Of a stretch of DNA of 64,000 nt, positions 25,113 through 33,357 are shown one piece after another. Each line of letters begins with the position of its first letter. Positions within the stretch are counted from its first letter, which is position 1. Made by a program: the position numbers and the translations under genes. The DNA is from Chryseobacterium joostei (lineage in GTDB: Bacteria > Bacteroidota > Bacteroidia > Flavobacteriales > Weeksellaceae): the NCBI RefSeq assembly GCF_003815775.1, contig NZ_CP033926.1, forward strand, positions 4,526,001 to 4,590,000. Direction: 5' to 3'. The notes beneath the pieces are model-generated. The model had not been told where the DNA came from, did no database searches, and was given only the letters and a program-made list of their open reading frames with translations.

Positions 25113-26435
25113 TTACAAAAGTTTTCCGGTTAAGAAAAGTCCGGCTACCGTAAAATAAATGATAAGTCCCGTAACGTCTACTAAAGTTGCCACAAAAGGA
25201 GCAGAAGATGTAGCGGGGTCCAGGTTTAATTTCTTTAAAACAAACGGAATCATAGAACCTGATAAAGTTCCCCACAACACAATGGCAATAAGAGAAACTG
25301 AAACACTTAATCCTACATAAACCCAGTACTGGCCATAATCAAAAAGTCCTATTTGCTGCCAAAGCATAATTCTGACAAATCCAATGGTTCCCAGAATAAG
25401 CCCAAGGCATATTCCTGAGATAATTTCCTTTCGCATTACATACCACCAGTCTTTCAATCCGATTTCCTGAAGAGCCATAGCACGGATAATTAGCGTTGCA
25501 GCCTGTGATCCCGAATTTCCTCCACTGGAAATAATCAAAGGAACAAATAAGGCCAGAACAACTGCCTTTTCAATTTCTTTATCAAAATATCCCATTGCAG
25601 AAGCAGTAAGCATTTCGGAAACAAATAAAATGATCAGCCAGGTTGCTCTTTTTTTGATCATCTCTGTCCAGGAAGTTTGAATATAGGGAAGATCCAAGGC
25701 TTCCAACCCCCCGAATTTCTGAATATCCTCTGTATTCTGCTGTTCAATCTGGTCAAGAATATCATCTATTGTTACAATTCCTACCAAAACCCCGGCTTCT
25801 GTAATAATAGGAAGAGCACCACGGTCATACTTTTCAAAGTAAGTTACCGCATCCTCTTTTGAAGTTGTAGTAGTAATCGCTACAAAGTGATTATCCGTAA
25901 TGTCAGAAACCAAGGTGTCCTCTTCTTCCAATAGCAGTGTTCCAATCGCAAGGTCATCAATCAGACGGTTCCTTTCATCCACTACATAAAGGTAATTCAT
26001 GGTTTCCACCCTTTTTCCTACCTTTTTGATTTGCTGAAGACATCTCTTTACAGTCCATTCCTTACGAATCTGGATGTAATAAGGAGTCATCAGACGAGCA
26101 ATAGAATCTGAATTATAGCCCAATAGTTTTAAGGCAATTCTTCTTTCCTGCGGGTTAAGATGATTGATGGAATACTTGATCAGCTCATCCGGAAAATCCT
26201 CAAAAAGAGCAGTCCTGTCATCAGGAGTCATGGCATTCAGAATCTCAGAAACCTCGTCGCTTCCGATGCTTCTAATGGTGTCTTCCTGAAAGTCTGGATC
26301 AAGATGGGAAAAAACCTCCGCTTTGTATTCTTTCGGAACCTTCAAAAACGCGAGAAGCCTCTCGTCAGCTGGAAGGTTGCTGAGAGTTTCGGCGATGTCG
26401 GCAGGATTAAAGATAAGTTCTTCTCTAGAATTCAA
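25113..26435 (-). CDS. mgtE: Magnesium transporter MgtE
   Basis: The 440-residue protein has the full MgtE layout: an N-terminal helical domain ([17 protein letters not shown]), two CBS domains (from about residue 135, with [15 protein letters not shown] and [14 protein letters not shown]), then five membrane helices with [19 protein letters not shown] and the pore helix [16 protein letters not shown]. MgtE is a Mg2+ channel closed by Mg2+ binding to the CBS region. Length is normal. It is probably the first gene of a leftward unit with the BtuF-like and cupin genes. Confidence 0.96.
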   Translation of the reverse strand: MNSREELIFNPADIAETLSNLPADERLLAFLKVPKEYKAEVFSHLDPDFQEDTIRSIGSDEVSEILNAMTPDDRTALFEDFPDELIKYSINHLNPQERRIALKLLGYNSDSIARLMTPYYIQIRKEWTVKRCLQQIKKVGKRVETMNYLYVVDERNRLIDDLAIGTLLLEEEDTLVSDITDNHFVAITTTTSKEDAVTYFEKYDRGALPIITEAGVLVGIVTIDDILDQIEQQNTEDIQKFGGLEALDLPYIQTSWTEMIKKRATWLIILFVSEMLTASAMGYFDKEIEKAVVLALFVPLIISSGGNSGSQAATLIIRAMALQEIGLKDWWYVMRKEIISGICLGLILGTIGFVRIMLWQQIGLFDYGQYWVYVGLSVSVSLIAIVLWGTLSGSMIPFVLKKLNLDPATSSAPFVATLVDVTGLIIYFTVAGLFLTGKLL

Positions 26436-26540
26436 AACGTGAAATTTTTAGGATATGCAAAAATAATTCAAATTTTTAAGACTGAGCCATAAACTGGGAA
26501 AATTAAGGATTAATTAAAGTTTAAAGCATACAATAAAAGC

Positions 26541-26567
26541 AAAAAAACACCCGCCGAAGCAGATGTT
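26541..26567 (-). terminator. UUCG-loop terminator after the Cys-rich peptide genes
   Basis: On the minus strand AACATCTGC-TTCG-GCGGGTGTT (two G-U pairs) is capped by a stable UUCG tetraloop and followed by seven T. It closes the peptide gene cluster. Confidence 0.8.
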
Positions 26568-26592
26568 CAAAAATTAAATTTAAAAATATCCT

Positions 26593-26766
26593 TTAGTCAA
26601 GAATAGGTGGTTCACATTCTGTAATAGGAGAGGGAAGACAAAAGCCTCCCGTACAACATTCTCTCGGATTACACTGTGTGCTGTTTCTGCATTTTTTAAT
26701 CTGAATACTTCCCTTAACCTTTTTCTGCTCCGTTCTGTTCAGTTTTTTGAAATTTGGATTTTTCAT
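26593..26766 (-). CDS. Cys-rich bacteriocin-like peptide 1
   Basis: The 57-residue peptide has the leader MKNPNFKKLNRTEQKKVKGS, then a core with six cysteines (C26, 32, 37, 38, 43, 51), including CNPRECC and GGFC. Two similar genes lie upstream on the same strand. The leader, with a Gly-Ser at its end, is shared while the cores differ, as in bacteriocin or RiPP precursors. Chryseobacterium genomes contain small proteins annotated as bacteriocin-like with this type of leader. No maturation enzyme or exporter is nearby. Confidence 0.75.
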   Translation of the reverse strand: MKNPNFKKLNRTEQKKVKGSIQIKKCRNSTQCNPRECCTGGFCLPSPITECEPPILD

Positions 26767-26803
26767 GGCGGTGCAGTTTATTAGTTAAAATAAAAGCTGT
26801 TAT

Positions 26804-26947
26804 TTAATCTTCCATGCAGGCGTATTCCATGCAAACACCCTTGCAGCAGGCTCCATAAATGCATTCGTAATTTTCGGTACATCTTCTTGGACCGCTACCT
26901 TTAATCTGTTTTGTTGCTTCTCTACTGAGTTTCTTTAAATTTTTCAT
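26804..26947 (-). CDS. Cys-rich bacteriocin-like peptide 2
   Basis: The 47-residue peptide has the leader MKNLKKLSREATKQIKGSG and a core with six cysteines (C23, 29, 34, 35, 39, 44), including YGACCKGVC. Spacing of the central Cys pair and the following Cys matches its two neighbours, so the mature peptide is probably disulfide-bonded. It has its own upstream region, near-identical to that of peptide 3. Confidence 0.75.
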   Translation of the reverse strand: MKNLKKLSREATKQIKGSGPRRCTENYECIYGACCKGVCMEYACMED

Positions 26948-26989
26948 ACAATTTAGATTTTAATGCATCACTAAAATAATAAATATTTT

Positions 26990-27022
26990 TATATTATTCA
27001 TTAATTGGTGAAAATATTTTAC
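26990..27022 (-). promoter_or_regulatory. Repeated upstream region of peptide 2
   Basis: This A/T-rich stretch (around TTAATTGGTGAAAATATTTT) is closely matched by 27300-27335 upstream of peptide 3. The two copies probably carry the same promoter and show that the genes arose by duplication with their control region. Confidence 0.45.
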
Positions 27023-27052
27023 TGATATTCAGTTTTTTATTGAGTTTTTTAC

Positions 27053-27085
27053 AAAAAAAAGGACATCTACTAAGAAACAGATGTC
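27053..27085 (-). terminator. Terminator between peptides 3 and 2
   Basis: On the minus strand GACATCT pairs with AGATGTC across a 10-nt loop, followed by eight T. Confidence 0.65.
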
Positions 27086-27105
27086 ATGGTATATTTTGTG
27101 GAGCT

Positions 27106-27258
27106 TTATTCCAATGGACAAGGATATAAAACGCATACGTTATGGCAGCATGATCCGCCCGGACATTCAAAATGTTCAAAGCATCGCTTGATAACTCCGC
27201 TGCCCTTAATTTCTTTTTGCTCTTGTCTGCTGATTTTTTTAAGATTTGGATTTTTCAT
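27106..27258 (-). CDS. Cys-rich bacteriocin-like peptide 3
   Basis: The 50-residue peptide has the leader MKNPNLKKISRQEQKEIKGS, then a core with six cysteines (C26, 32, 37, 38, 42, 47), including GGSCCHNVC. The leader closely matches that of peptide 1 while the core is different. It is separated from peptide 2 by a terminator, so each is probably expressed on its own. Confidence 0.75.
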   Translation of the reverse strand: MKNPNLKKISRQEQKEIKGSGVIKRCFEHFECPGGSCCHNVCVLYPCPLE

Positions 27259-27299
27259 GTGATTTAGATTTAAATGTTGAACTAAAATAGTAAATAATT

Positions 27300-27335
27300 T
27301 TTAATTATTCAATAATTAGTGAAAATATTTAATTG
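27300..27335 (-). promoter_or_regulatory. Repeated upstream region of peptide 3
   Basis: Contains TTCAATAATTAGTGAAAATA, the counterpart of the block upstream of peptide 2. It lies about 45-75 bases before the start of peptide 3. Confidence 0.45.
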
Positions 27336-27579
27336 AAAATCAGTTGTTTGGAACGGTATTTTGGTTCCTGATGGAAAGTTCGGTTGTAATGCAGAAAGAA
27401 TAATTCTGAATTATTTCGGATATGATTGATGTCCGACAGACTTGTCGAAAGGGTATTGAGCTACAAAATAAATGAAAAATCTGTCTAGTGTAAATTACTG
27501 ACACTTGGCTTGTGAAGTAAAATAGACCATTCAAAGGTTGATCTATAATAGTAATAAAATGAAATATTAAACCCTGAAA

Positions 27580-28128
27580 TTACAGTTCGTTCTCTGTAGG
27601 CTTCATTTTTCGTAGCTTTTTTATAATCCCTTTTATGGCTCCTTCGGTTCCTATTTTTACCGAATTTACAGTAGAACCTAATAAACGCATATTTTTGCGG
27701 TAAGTATCGTAATCGGTTTCAGTAACCAGGTTTCCGTCAGCACCAAAGAGCTTCATGCTTACTACCACCTGATTGGAGAATACGTATTTTCCAAAACCTA
27801 CCTTGAAATAACGTACCTTAGAAACAATGGCAAAGTCTGCATCATTGTTAACACAGTAATCCATAATGGTTTTCTTATCAATACTGTCAAAGGGAAACTG
27901 AACTTCAGCACGGAGCATTTTATTTTTTCTTCCACTGAAATTATCTGAAACGGCATCGAAAAATGCATTGTTGGTAGGCTCCTTTATTTCATCAAGATCA
28001 GGCTCTACCTCGGGATTGAAATATAGAACTTTCTTTATTTTATCGTCAGTATTTTTCTGTGCTTTTACAGATGTAAAGCCAACTAATAAAAAAGAAGTAA
28101 CTGCTGTAAAGAATATAATTTTTTTCAT
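27580..28128 (-). CDS. Exported protein of unknown function
   Basis: The 182-residue protein begins with a signal peptide (MKKIIFFTAVTSFLLVGFTS, cut after KAQ). The mature part has alternating strands and helices (YCVNNDADFAIVSKVRYFKV, QVVVSMKLFGADGNLVTETD), reminiscent of periplasmic or outer-membrane-associated proteins that report on envelope components, but I cannot name a family. It is a single gene, transcribed away from rpsO. Confidence 0.75.
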   Translation of the reverse strand: MKKIIFFTAVTSFLLVGFTSVKAQKNTDDKIKKVLYFNPEVEPDLDEIKEPTNNAFFDAVSDNFSGRKNKMLRAEVQFPFDSIDKKTIMDYCVNNDADFAIVSKVRYFKVGFGKYVFSNQVVVSMKLFGADGNLVTETDYDTYRKNMRLLGSTVNSVKIGTEGAIKGIIKKLRKMKPTENEL

Positions 28129-28235
28129 TTGCTATTCGAATGCAAAATTACTGCCTTTTCCTTGGATTCCATAAAATTAATTAAGAAATTTTTAACATTT
28201 TTTTCTATCAATTTTGATTTATGAAATCAATAATG

Positions 28236-28266
28236 TTTGCGGAATCAAAAAATAGTTGTAATTTTG
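28236..28266 (+). promoter_or_regulatory. Promoter of rpsO
   Basis: TTTG at 28236-28239 and TAATTTTG at 28259-28266 with a 19-base gap fit the Bacteroidota -33/-7 pattern well. The leader would be about 30 nt. Confidence 0.75.
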
Positions 28267-28301
28267 CACCCGTTACATAATAATCATTAAACAATATTGG
28301 A

Positions 28302-28571
28302 ATGTACTTAACAACAGACAAAAAGCAGGAAATTTTCGCACAACATGGAAAATCTGCACAAGACACAGGAAGCGCAGAAGGACAAATCGCTCTTTTCACT
28401 TTCAGAATTAATCACTTATCTCAGCACTTAAAGGCTAACCGTCATGATTTCAACACAGAGAGATCTCTAGTGAAATTGGTAGGTAAGAGAAAAAGTTTAC
28501 TAGATTACCTTAAAAAGAAAGATATCGCAAGATATAGAGCTATTATTGCTGCATTAGGTTTAAGAAAATAA
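28302..28571 (+). CDS. rpsO: 30S ribosomal protein S15
   Basis: The 89-residue protein matches S15 throughout: QDTGSAEGQIALFTFRINHL, HLKANRHDFNTERSLVKLVG and KRKSLLDYLKKKDIARYRAI. S15 binds 16S rRNA helices 20-22 early in 30S assembly. Length is exactly that of the family. In many bacteria rpsO is directly followed by pnp; here two leftward genes lie between them. Confidence 0.98.
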   Translation: MYLTTDKKQEIFAQHGKSAQDTGSAEGQIALFTFRINHLSQHLKANRHDFNTERSLVKLVGKRKSLLDYLKKKDIARYRAIIAALGLRK

Positions 28572-28591
28572 TCTATAAAGATTTTCAAAAT

Positions 28592-28622
28592 AAAAGCAAC
28601 TTCGAAAGAGGTTGCTTTTTTG
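28592..28622 (+). terminator. Terminator after rpsO
   Basis: AAAAGCAACTTC pairs with GAGGTTGCTTTT (G-U pairs allowed) around a GAAA loop and runs into T. Confidence 0.85.
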
Positions 28623-28669
28623 TTTTATGTTAAACTTTAATGGGAGTTAATTAAGGCTTGTAATATCGC

Positions 28670-29029
28670 TTATTCAACCTTTTTTCCAATCTTTCCCAAA
28701 TGGGTATTCTGAAAACTATCAGGATATTTCAGTCCATAGCCTAATATTCTATCAAAAGCGGAATGGGAGAATAAAATGGCCCCAATCATTTGTAAATAAG
28801 GCAGAGATAGGACTGTTCCGGCAATGTAAAGAACAATGGCAACCCCCAAGTGATGAAAAAGATTGTAGCAAAATGCACCCACTTTATTATTAATGGTATA
28901 TCCCAGCATGGAAATATCAGGAGCCAGAAAAAGCGCTGCAAACCACCACCAAGAGTATTCTGTGTGGGCAAAAGCAAATATTCCTAATAACAGAAATGCT
29001 GTATATTCAAGTTTTAACTGAATTTTCAT
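28670..29029 (-). CDS. DUF4260-family membrane protein
   Basis: The 119-residue protein has four hydrophobic segments and the DUF4260 landmarks: LEYTAFLLLGIFAF, APDISMLGYTINNKVGAFCYN, LFHHLGVAI and SAFDRILGYGLKYPDSFQNT near the end. Its function is unknown in the family. The gene follows the sugar transporter on the same strand with a 130-base gap. Confidence 0.85.
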   Translation of the reverse strand: MKIQLKLEYTAFLLLGIFAFAHTEYSWWWFAALFLAPDISMLGYTINNKVGAFCYNLFHHLGVAIVLYIAGTVLSLPYLQMIGAILFSHSAFDRILGYGLKYPDSFQNTHLGKIGKKVE

Positions 29030-29159
29030 TGGAGCTGGGGTTTAAGGAATTCTATGAATAAGTCTTTTTTTTTGGAGGAAAGTTACATTTCAGACTCCTT
29101 TAAAAAAGAAAGCGGAATACCTAGAGATATCCCGCTTCTATATAATTGATATAATTATT

Positions 29160-30587
29160 TTAATGTCCTGACTTAGATTCAGTACTTTCTACATGTCCCA
29201 AATATTTGGTACAGTAAGCTCCGAAAATTAAAATCACCAAATAGCAGAATACAGGAATAATAAATGAGTGCTGTACTCCAAATTGATCGGCAAGATATCC
29301 CTGGAAAATAGGAACAATAGCACCTCCCAAAATGGCCATTACCACTAATGATGATCCCTGGCTGGTATATTTTCCTAATCCTGAGATTGCCAATGTATAG
29401 ATATTGGAGAACATGATGGAGTTGAAAATTCCGATTCCTAAGATGCTGTACATCGCCATTTCACCCTGATTTACCATTGCAGAGATCAATAATACAACAT
29501 TGATGGCTGCGAATATGGATAGTGTTCTAGCAGGGGCTGCCTTGCCAATGAAGAACGCAATGAAATTAAGAACGATGAATACAAGGAAGAAGCTGATCTG
29601 AGCAAAGCTAAGATTCACAATGCTGAAGATCACAAGAAATACAGCACCTGCTGCTCCAAGCATATAAATGGCCTTTTTTCCCTGGCTTAATGTTTGATTT
29701 AGAGAGATGGCTCCAAGAAAACGTCCAATCATTGCGCCTCCCCAATAAAGAGAAAGGTAGTTTTTGCTGATAATTTCATCGAACCCCATGATTTGAGGCT
29801 GCTCAAGAAAGCTGATAATAAAGCTTCCCACTGCTACTTCTCCACCTACATAGCAGAACATTGCAAAAACGCCAAATTTCAGATGGCTATATTCTAAAGC
29901 TCCCCAACCTTTTACGATTTCTTCTTCTCCCGTTTGGAATGATGGAAGCTTTACTCTTGAAATTAATAGGGCAACCAATAAAAGGATTCCTGCAAAGATC
30001 AGGTAAGGAATTCTTGTTGCTACTGCACTGAATGATCCGTCCGGAGCGGAGAAGAATTCAAAGATTAAGTGACCTCCCAATACCGGAGCAATTGTAGTTC
30101 CGAATGCATTGAATGCCTGGGTCATATTTAAACGGCTGGATGCAGATTCTTCACTTCCCAGTAAGGAAACATAAGCATTGGCCGTAATCTGTAGCACAGT
30201 AAAGCCAAGTCCCAGAATAAACAAAGCCCCTAGAAACAAAGGATAATAGGAGAATGTAGCTGCCGGATAAAACAGGATACAGCCAAAGGCCGCCAGAAAA
30301 ATCCCGAATAAGATTCCCTTTTTATATCCTAATTTATTGATGGGATCTCCGTTGGAAATAGAAATCATAAAATAGATCAGAGACCCGATAAAGTAAGCTC
30401 CGAAGAAACAGAACTGTACCAGCATGGATTCAAAAAAGGTAAGCTTGAAAAGTTGCTTTAGATACGGTATCAGGATGTCATTCATGCATGTGATGAATCC
30501 CCACATAAAAAACAGCAGGGTGATGGTAATCAATGGAACCGTATAATTCCTGCCTTGTAGTTTTACTTCTTTATTATTCATAAACAT
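29160..30587 (-). CDS. Sugar MFS transporter, FucP/GlcP-like
   Basis: The 475-residue protein has twelve hydrophobic segments and the FucP subfamily signatures LLFFMWGFITCMNDILIPYLK, FGAYFIGSLIYFMISI and LGLGFTVLQITANAYVSLLG. Members carry fucose, glucose or other hexoses with protons across the inner membrane. A second ATG two codons in (30581) is an equally possible start. The sugar is not evident. It stands alone; 435 bases separate it from the divergent pnp gene. Confidence 0.92.
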   Translation of the reverse strand: MFMNNKEVKLQGRNYTVPLITITLLFFMWGFITCMNDILIPYLKQLFKLTFFESMLVQFCFFGAYFIGSLIYFMISISNGDPINKLGYKKGILFGIFLAAFGCILFYPAATFSYYPLFLGALFILGLGFTVLQITANAYVSLLGSEESASSRLNMTQAFNAFGTTIAPVLGGHLIFEFFSAPDGSFSAVATRIPYLIFAGILLLVALLISRVKLPSFQTGEEEIVKGWGALEYSHLKFGVFAMFCYVGGEVAVGSFIISFLEQPQIMGFDEIISKNYLSLYWGGAMIGRFLGAISLNQTLSQGKKAIYMLGAAGAVFLVIFSIVNLSFAQISFFLVFIVLNFIAFFIGKAAPARTLSIFAAINVVLLISAMVNQGEMAMYSILGIGIFNSIMFSNIYTLAISGLGKYTSQGSSLVVMAILGGAIVPIFQGYLADQFGVQHSFIIPVFCYLVILIFGAYCTKYLGHVESTESKSGH

Positions 30588-31022
30588 TTATTTATCTGTG
30601 GTAAGGGGTAAGGTCCTTATCTTTTTTGCCTACAGCATTATTTTTTGAAGTAGGGCAAATATAGGTATCAGCCTATGTTCTTGCAATTATTTTGGCATTT
30701 TTTATAATGATATGTAGATTTTTTGTCTGATGAAAATATTATTTCCATTTTTTGAGACAATAATACAAAAACAGCAGGATTTTTCAATGTATTATCTTTA
30801 AAAAAATAGATTTTTATTTTCACAAATAATGAATAAGTTCAGAATACCAATGAAAATTTTTGAATCTTTCATCTACTGATAGCCAATTTTTTGTATTTTA
30901 AACGCCTATTAATGCAATCGAAAAATTTAATATTTCATTATTATATAGTACCTTTGCACACGAAATTTAAAGAGTTTAAATATTAATTCATACTCAATAC
31001 GGAGTATTAAGAAGACAAATTT
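30588..31022. other. Divergent intergenic region, MFS transporter and pnp
   Basis: No gene seen. It holds the pnp promoter (TACCTTTG at 30949-30956) and, near 30601-30625, a short G/C-richer block with a weak inverted repeat (GTAAGG/CCTTAT). The rest is A/T-rich without a clear signal. Confidence 0.5.
30949..30956 (+). promoter_or_regulatory. -7 box of pnp
   Basis: TACCTTTG matches TAnnTTTG. The leader would be about 60 nt. No convincing -33 element. Confidence 0.6.
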
Positions 31023-33281
31023 ATGAGTATACCTCAAGCGTTTACAGAGCTGATTACTCTTGCTGATGGCAGAGAAATCACTATTGAAACAGGGAAATTG
31101 GCTAAGCAGGCTGATGGATCTGTGGTAGTAAAAATGGGTGGAACAATGCTTTTAGCAACTGTTGTAGCCAATAAAGAAGCAAATCCTGGTGTAGATTTTT
31201 TACCATTAACAGTAGATTATAGAGAGAAATTTTACGCGGGTGGAAGAATCCCTGGAAACTTCTTCCGTAGAGAAGCAAGACCTTCTGATCAGGAGATTTT
31301 AACAATGCGTTTAGTAGACAGAGTACTACGTCCGCTTTTCCCTGAAGATTTCCATGCTGAAGTACAGGTGATGATTTCGTTAATTTCTTATGACGGAAAA
31401 ACTATTCCTGATGATTTAGCAGGTTTGGCAGCTTCTGCAGCTATTGCTATTACTGATATTCCTTTCAACGGACCAATGTCTGAGGTAAGAGTAGTAAGAT
31501 TTGACGGAAAACTTTCTATTAACCCAAGCTACGAAGAATTGAAGAATTCTGAATTGGATATTATGGTGGGAGCTACTAAAGACTCAATCGTAATGGTAGA
31601 AGGGGAGATGAAGGAAATTTCTGAGCAGGAAATGTTGGAAGCTATTAATTTTGGTCATGCTGAAATTAAAAAGCAAATTGAAGCTCAGGAGAGATTAGCT
31701 GAAAAAGTAGGAAAAGCTTTCCCTAAGAGAGAATATTCTCACGAAAATCACGATGAAGAAATTCGTGAAAAAGTATGGAAAGAAACTTATGATAAAGTAT
31801 ATGAAGTAGCAAGAACTCCATCTGGTAAAGAAGAAAGAGGAGAAAAATTCAAAGCGGTTCGTGAAGAATTCCTTGCTCAATATGCAGATAATGCAGAAGA
31901 ATTAGAAAGAGTAACTCCTTTCGTAAAAGTATATTATCATGATGTAGAGAAAGAAGCAATGCGTCAGATGATCTTGGAAGACAATATCCGTCTTGATGGT
32001 CGTGATCCTCAAACGATCCGTCCAATCTGGTCAGAAATTGATTACCTTCCGGGAGCTCACGGTTCAGCAGTGTTTACAAGAGGTGAAACTCAGTCTTTAA
32101 CAGCTGTAACTTTAGGTTCTGTTAAGGATGCTAACATGGTAGACAGCGTAATCAGTCAACACGACGAAAAATTCTTTTTACATTATAACTTCCCTCCATT
32201 CTCAACAGGTGAAGCAAGACCTTTAAGAGGAACTTCAAGAAGAGAAGTAGGACACGGAAACCTTGCTCAAAGAGCATTACAGGCAGTTATTCCTGAAGAA
32301 AATCCATACACTATCAGAATTGTTTCTGACATTTTAGAATCAAATGGTTCTTCTTCAATGGCAACAGTTTGTGCAGGAACATTGGCACTAATGGATGCAG
32401 GAGTACAGATTACAAAACCTGTTTCGGGTATTGCAATGGGATTGATCACAGATGCAAAATCTGGTAAATTCACCGTACTTTCTGATATCTTAGGAGATGA
32501 AGATCACCTAGGAGATATGGACTTCAAAGTAACAGGTACTGCAGATGGTATCACTGCTTGTCAGATGGATATCAAAATTCAGGGACTTTCTATGGATATC
32601 ATGGAAAAAGCTTTGATGCAGGCTAGAGACGGAAGATTACACATCTTAAATAAAATCACTGAAACTATTTCTGAGCCAAGAGCAGATGTGAAACCTCACG
32701 CTCCTAAAATGGTAGTAATGGAGATCTCTAAAGACTTCATTGGTGCTGTAATTGGGCCTGGAGGAAAAATCATTCAGCAGATGCAGAAAGATACGGATAC
32801 GGTTATTGCTATTGAAGAAATTGGTGAGATCGGACGTATCGAAATTGCAGGAACAGACAGAGAGAAAATCAATGCTGCTGTTGCTAAGATCAATGAAATT
32901 ACTTTCGTACCGGTTGTAGGCGAAGTTTACAATGGTAAAGTGGTAAAAGTAATGGACTTTGGTGCTTTCGTTGCTATTGCTAAAGGAACAGAAGGGCTTC
33001 TTCACATTTCAGAAATTGAATGGGCTCGTTTAGACAAAGTTCCTTATGCTGAAGGAGATGAAGTAGAAGTTAAATTTATGGGTTATGATGATCGTAAGAA
33101 AATGAAGCTTTCCCGTAAAGTTCTTTTACCAAGACCTCCAAGACCAGAAGGACAAGGAAGACCAGAGGGACAAGGAAGGCCTGAAGGGCAAAGAAGACCT
33201 GAGGGACAAAGAAGACCTGAAGGACAGAAACCACAGGATGAAAGACCTGTAGAAAACCAGGAACCTTCTTCAGAAGCATAA
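31023..33281 (+). CDS. pnp: Polyribonucleotide nucleotidyltransferase (PNPase)
   Basis: PNPase degrades RNA 3' to 5' by phosphorolysis as a trimer. The 752-residue protein has both RNase PH cores ([40 protein letters not shown]), a KH domain ([18 protein letters not shown], about 560-620) and an S1 domain ([20 protein letters not shown]). After residue 710 there is a repetitive tail of about five RPEGQG/R units, then an acidic end. The tail is extra compared with E. coli PNPase. It follows its own promoter and ends in a terminator. Confidence 0.98.
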   Translation: MSIPQAFTELITLADGREITIETGKLAKQADGSVVVKMGGTMLLATVVANKEANPGVDFLPLTVDYREKFYAGGRIPGNFFRREARPSDQEILTMRLVDRVLRPLFPEDFHAEVQVMISLISYDGKTIPDDLAGLAASAAIAITDIPFNGPMSEVRVVRFDGKLSINPSYEELKNSELDIMVGATKDSIVMVEGEMKEISEQEMLEAINFGHAEIKKQIEAQERLAEKVGKAFPKREYSHENHDEEIREKVWKETYDKVYEVARTPSGKEERGEKFKAVREEFLAQYADNAEELERVTPFVKVYYHDVEKEAMRQMILEDNIRLDGRDPQTIRPIWSEIDYLPGAHGSAVFTRGETQSLTAVTLGSVKDANMVDSVISQHDEKFFLHYNFPPFSTGEARPLRGTSRREVGHGNLAQRALQAVIPEENPYTIRIVSDILESNGSSSMATVCAGTLALMDAGVQITKPVSGIAMGLITDAKSGKFTVLSDILGDEDHLGDMDFKVTGTADGITACQMDIKIQGLSMDIMEKALMQARDGRLHILNKITETISEPRADVKPHAPKMVVMEISKDFIGAVIGPGGKIIQQMQKDTDTVIAIEEIGEIGRIEIAGTDREKINAAVAKINEITFVPVVGEVYNGKVVKVMDFGAFVAIAKGTEGLLHISEIEWARLDKVPYAEGDEVEVKFMGYDDRKKMKLSRKVLLPRPPRPEGQGRPEGQGRPEGQRRPEGQRRPEGQKPQDERPVENQEPSSEA
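33137..33230 (+). repeat. 18-bp tandem repeats in the 3' end of pnp
   Basis: Five imperfect 18-bp units, each encoding RPEGQG or RPEGQR, form the disordered tail of PNPase. Copy number may vary between strains through slippage, always in frame. Confidence 0.75.
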
Positions 33282-33300
33282 GATTTATTCTTAGATATAA

Positions 33301-33330
33301 AAAATCCCTCAATTTTGAGGGATTTTTGTT
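33301..33330. terminator. Terminator between pnp and the barrel gene
   Basis: AATCCCTCAA pairs with TTGAGGGATT and is followed by TTTTTG. A residues on the left side allow it to work on both strands. Confidence 0.8.
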
Positions 33331-33357
33331 TTTATTACTCTTAACCACTAATGAAGA

